Program-made: the position numbers and the translations under genes
Shown: piece after piece, positions 6,585 through 6,818 of the stretch
Position numbering within the stretch: the first letter of the stretch is position 1
How the letters are laid out: each line of letters starts with the position of its first letter
NCBI GenBank assembly: GCA_029262975.1
Contig: JAJCYJ010000846.1
Location: 1-6,818 of the forward strand
Origin: Saprospiraceae bacterium
GTDB taxonomy: Bacteria > Bacteroidota > Bacteroidia > Chitinophagales > Saprospiraceae
Direction of reading: 5' to 3'
Length of the DNA stretch: 6,818 nucleotides
Notes under the pieces: generated by a model
Databases searched by the model: none
The model's input: the letters and a program-made list of their open reading frames with translations, nothing else
What the model was told of the DNA's origin: nothing

Positions 6585-6818
6585 ATGGAAAAAGATCTAG
6601 ATCAATTTGATATCGAGATACTCAAACATCTCGAAGAAGATGGGAAAAAACCATTTTCCCAAATAGCCGAAGAACTTAATATATCGAATACCATGGTTCA
6701 TCAACGGGTGAATAGGTTAAAAAAAGATGGCATTCTGCTTCGGCATTCGATAATTATTGATGAGAAAAAATTGGGCTATAAATGGGGCGCGTTTTCGGGT
6801 GTGACCATTAGTGAAGGG
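6585..6818 (+). CDS. Lrp/AsnC-family transcriptional regulator, N-terminal part
   Basis: These are the first 78 codons of a gene cut by the right window edge. The protein opens MEKDLDQFDIEILKHLEEDG, the typical Lrp/AsnC beginning. It continues through a winged helix-turn-helix (about 21-52) with FSQIAEELNISNTMVHQRVN as helices two and three and RLKKDGIL leading into the wing. After the wing, IIIDEKKLGYKWGAFSGVTI (about 57-76) starts the RAM/AsnC ligand-sensing domain, which lies mostly off-window. Such regulators are cytosolic, assemble as dimers to octamers, and usually respond to amino acids. The effector and targets cannot be told from this part. It is the same orientation as the three genes upstream but separated by 112 bases, so it may have its own promoter. 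The start is supported by the family-typical N-terminus. Confidence 0.92.
   Translation, partial: MEKDLDQFDIEILKHLEEDGKKPFSQIAEELNISNTMVHQRVNRLKKDGILLRHSIIIDEKKLGYKWGAFSGVTISEG

Overview
The window looks like chromosomal DNA of an AT-rich member of the Bacteroidota. The evidence is protein style: a LytS-like kinase paired with a LytTR regulator, a TolC/lipoprotein-adaptor efflux pair, a secreted TonB_C-only protein, a DUF2520 Rossmann protein, and signal peptides ending in AQ or GQ. Shine-Dalgarno sequences are mostly weak or absent, as expected for the phylum. Genus cannot be fixed from the sequence. No rRNA, tRNA, CRISPR array, insertion sequence or other mobile element was seen.

Left block (1-3568, minus strand): read in transcription order, a four-TM sensor histidine kinase, a LytTR response regulator, a TolC-family outer-membrane protein, and the start of an RND-type periplasmic adaptor lipoprotein cut by the window edge. 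Gaps are 12, about 106 (7 with an alternative TolC start) and 4 bases, so this looks like one operon. The RND permease would be expected just beyond position 1. The likely logic is that an envelope signal sensed by the kinase drives the LytTR regulator, which controls expression of its own efflux pump.

Middle (3569-4549): an intrinsic terminator pointing leftward (3596-3624) closes a short minus-strand gene for a secreted protein made almost only of a TonB C-terminal-like domain (3675-4091). A divergent, apparently non-coding gap of 458 bases follows.

Right block (4550-6818, plus strand): three overlapping genes that are probably co-translated. They encode a secreted protein with two NTF2/SnoaL-like domains in tandem, a cytosolic Rossmann/DUF2520 putative oxidoreductase, and a 92-residue protein of unknown function. 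After 112 bases comes the start of an Lrp/AsnC-family regulator, cut by the right edge.

Nothing here is clearly an undescribed system. The best candidates for a second look are the sensor-coupled efflux operon, the tandem-NTF2/DUF2520/small-protein cassette, and the unanchored TonB_C protein.
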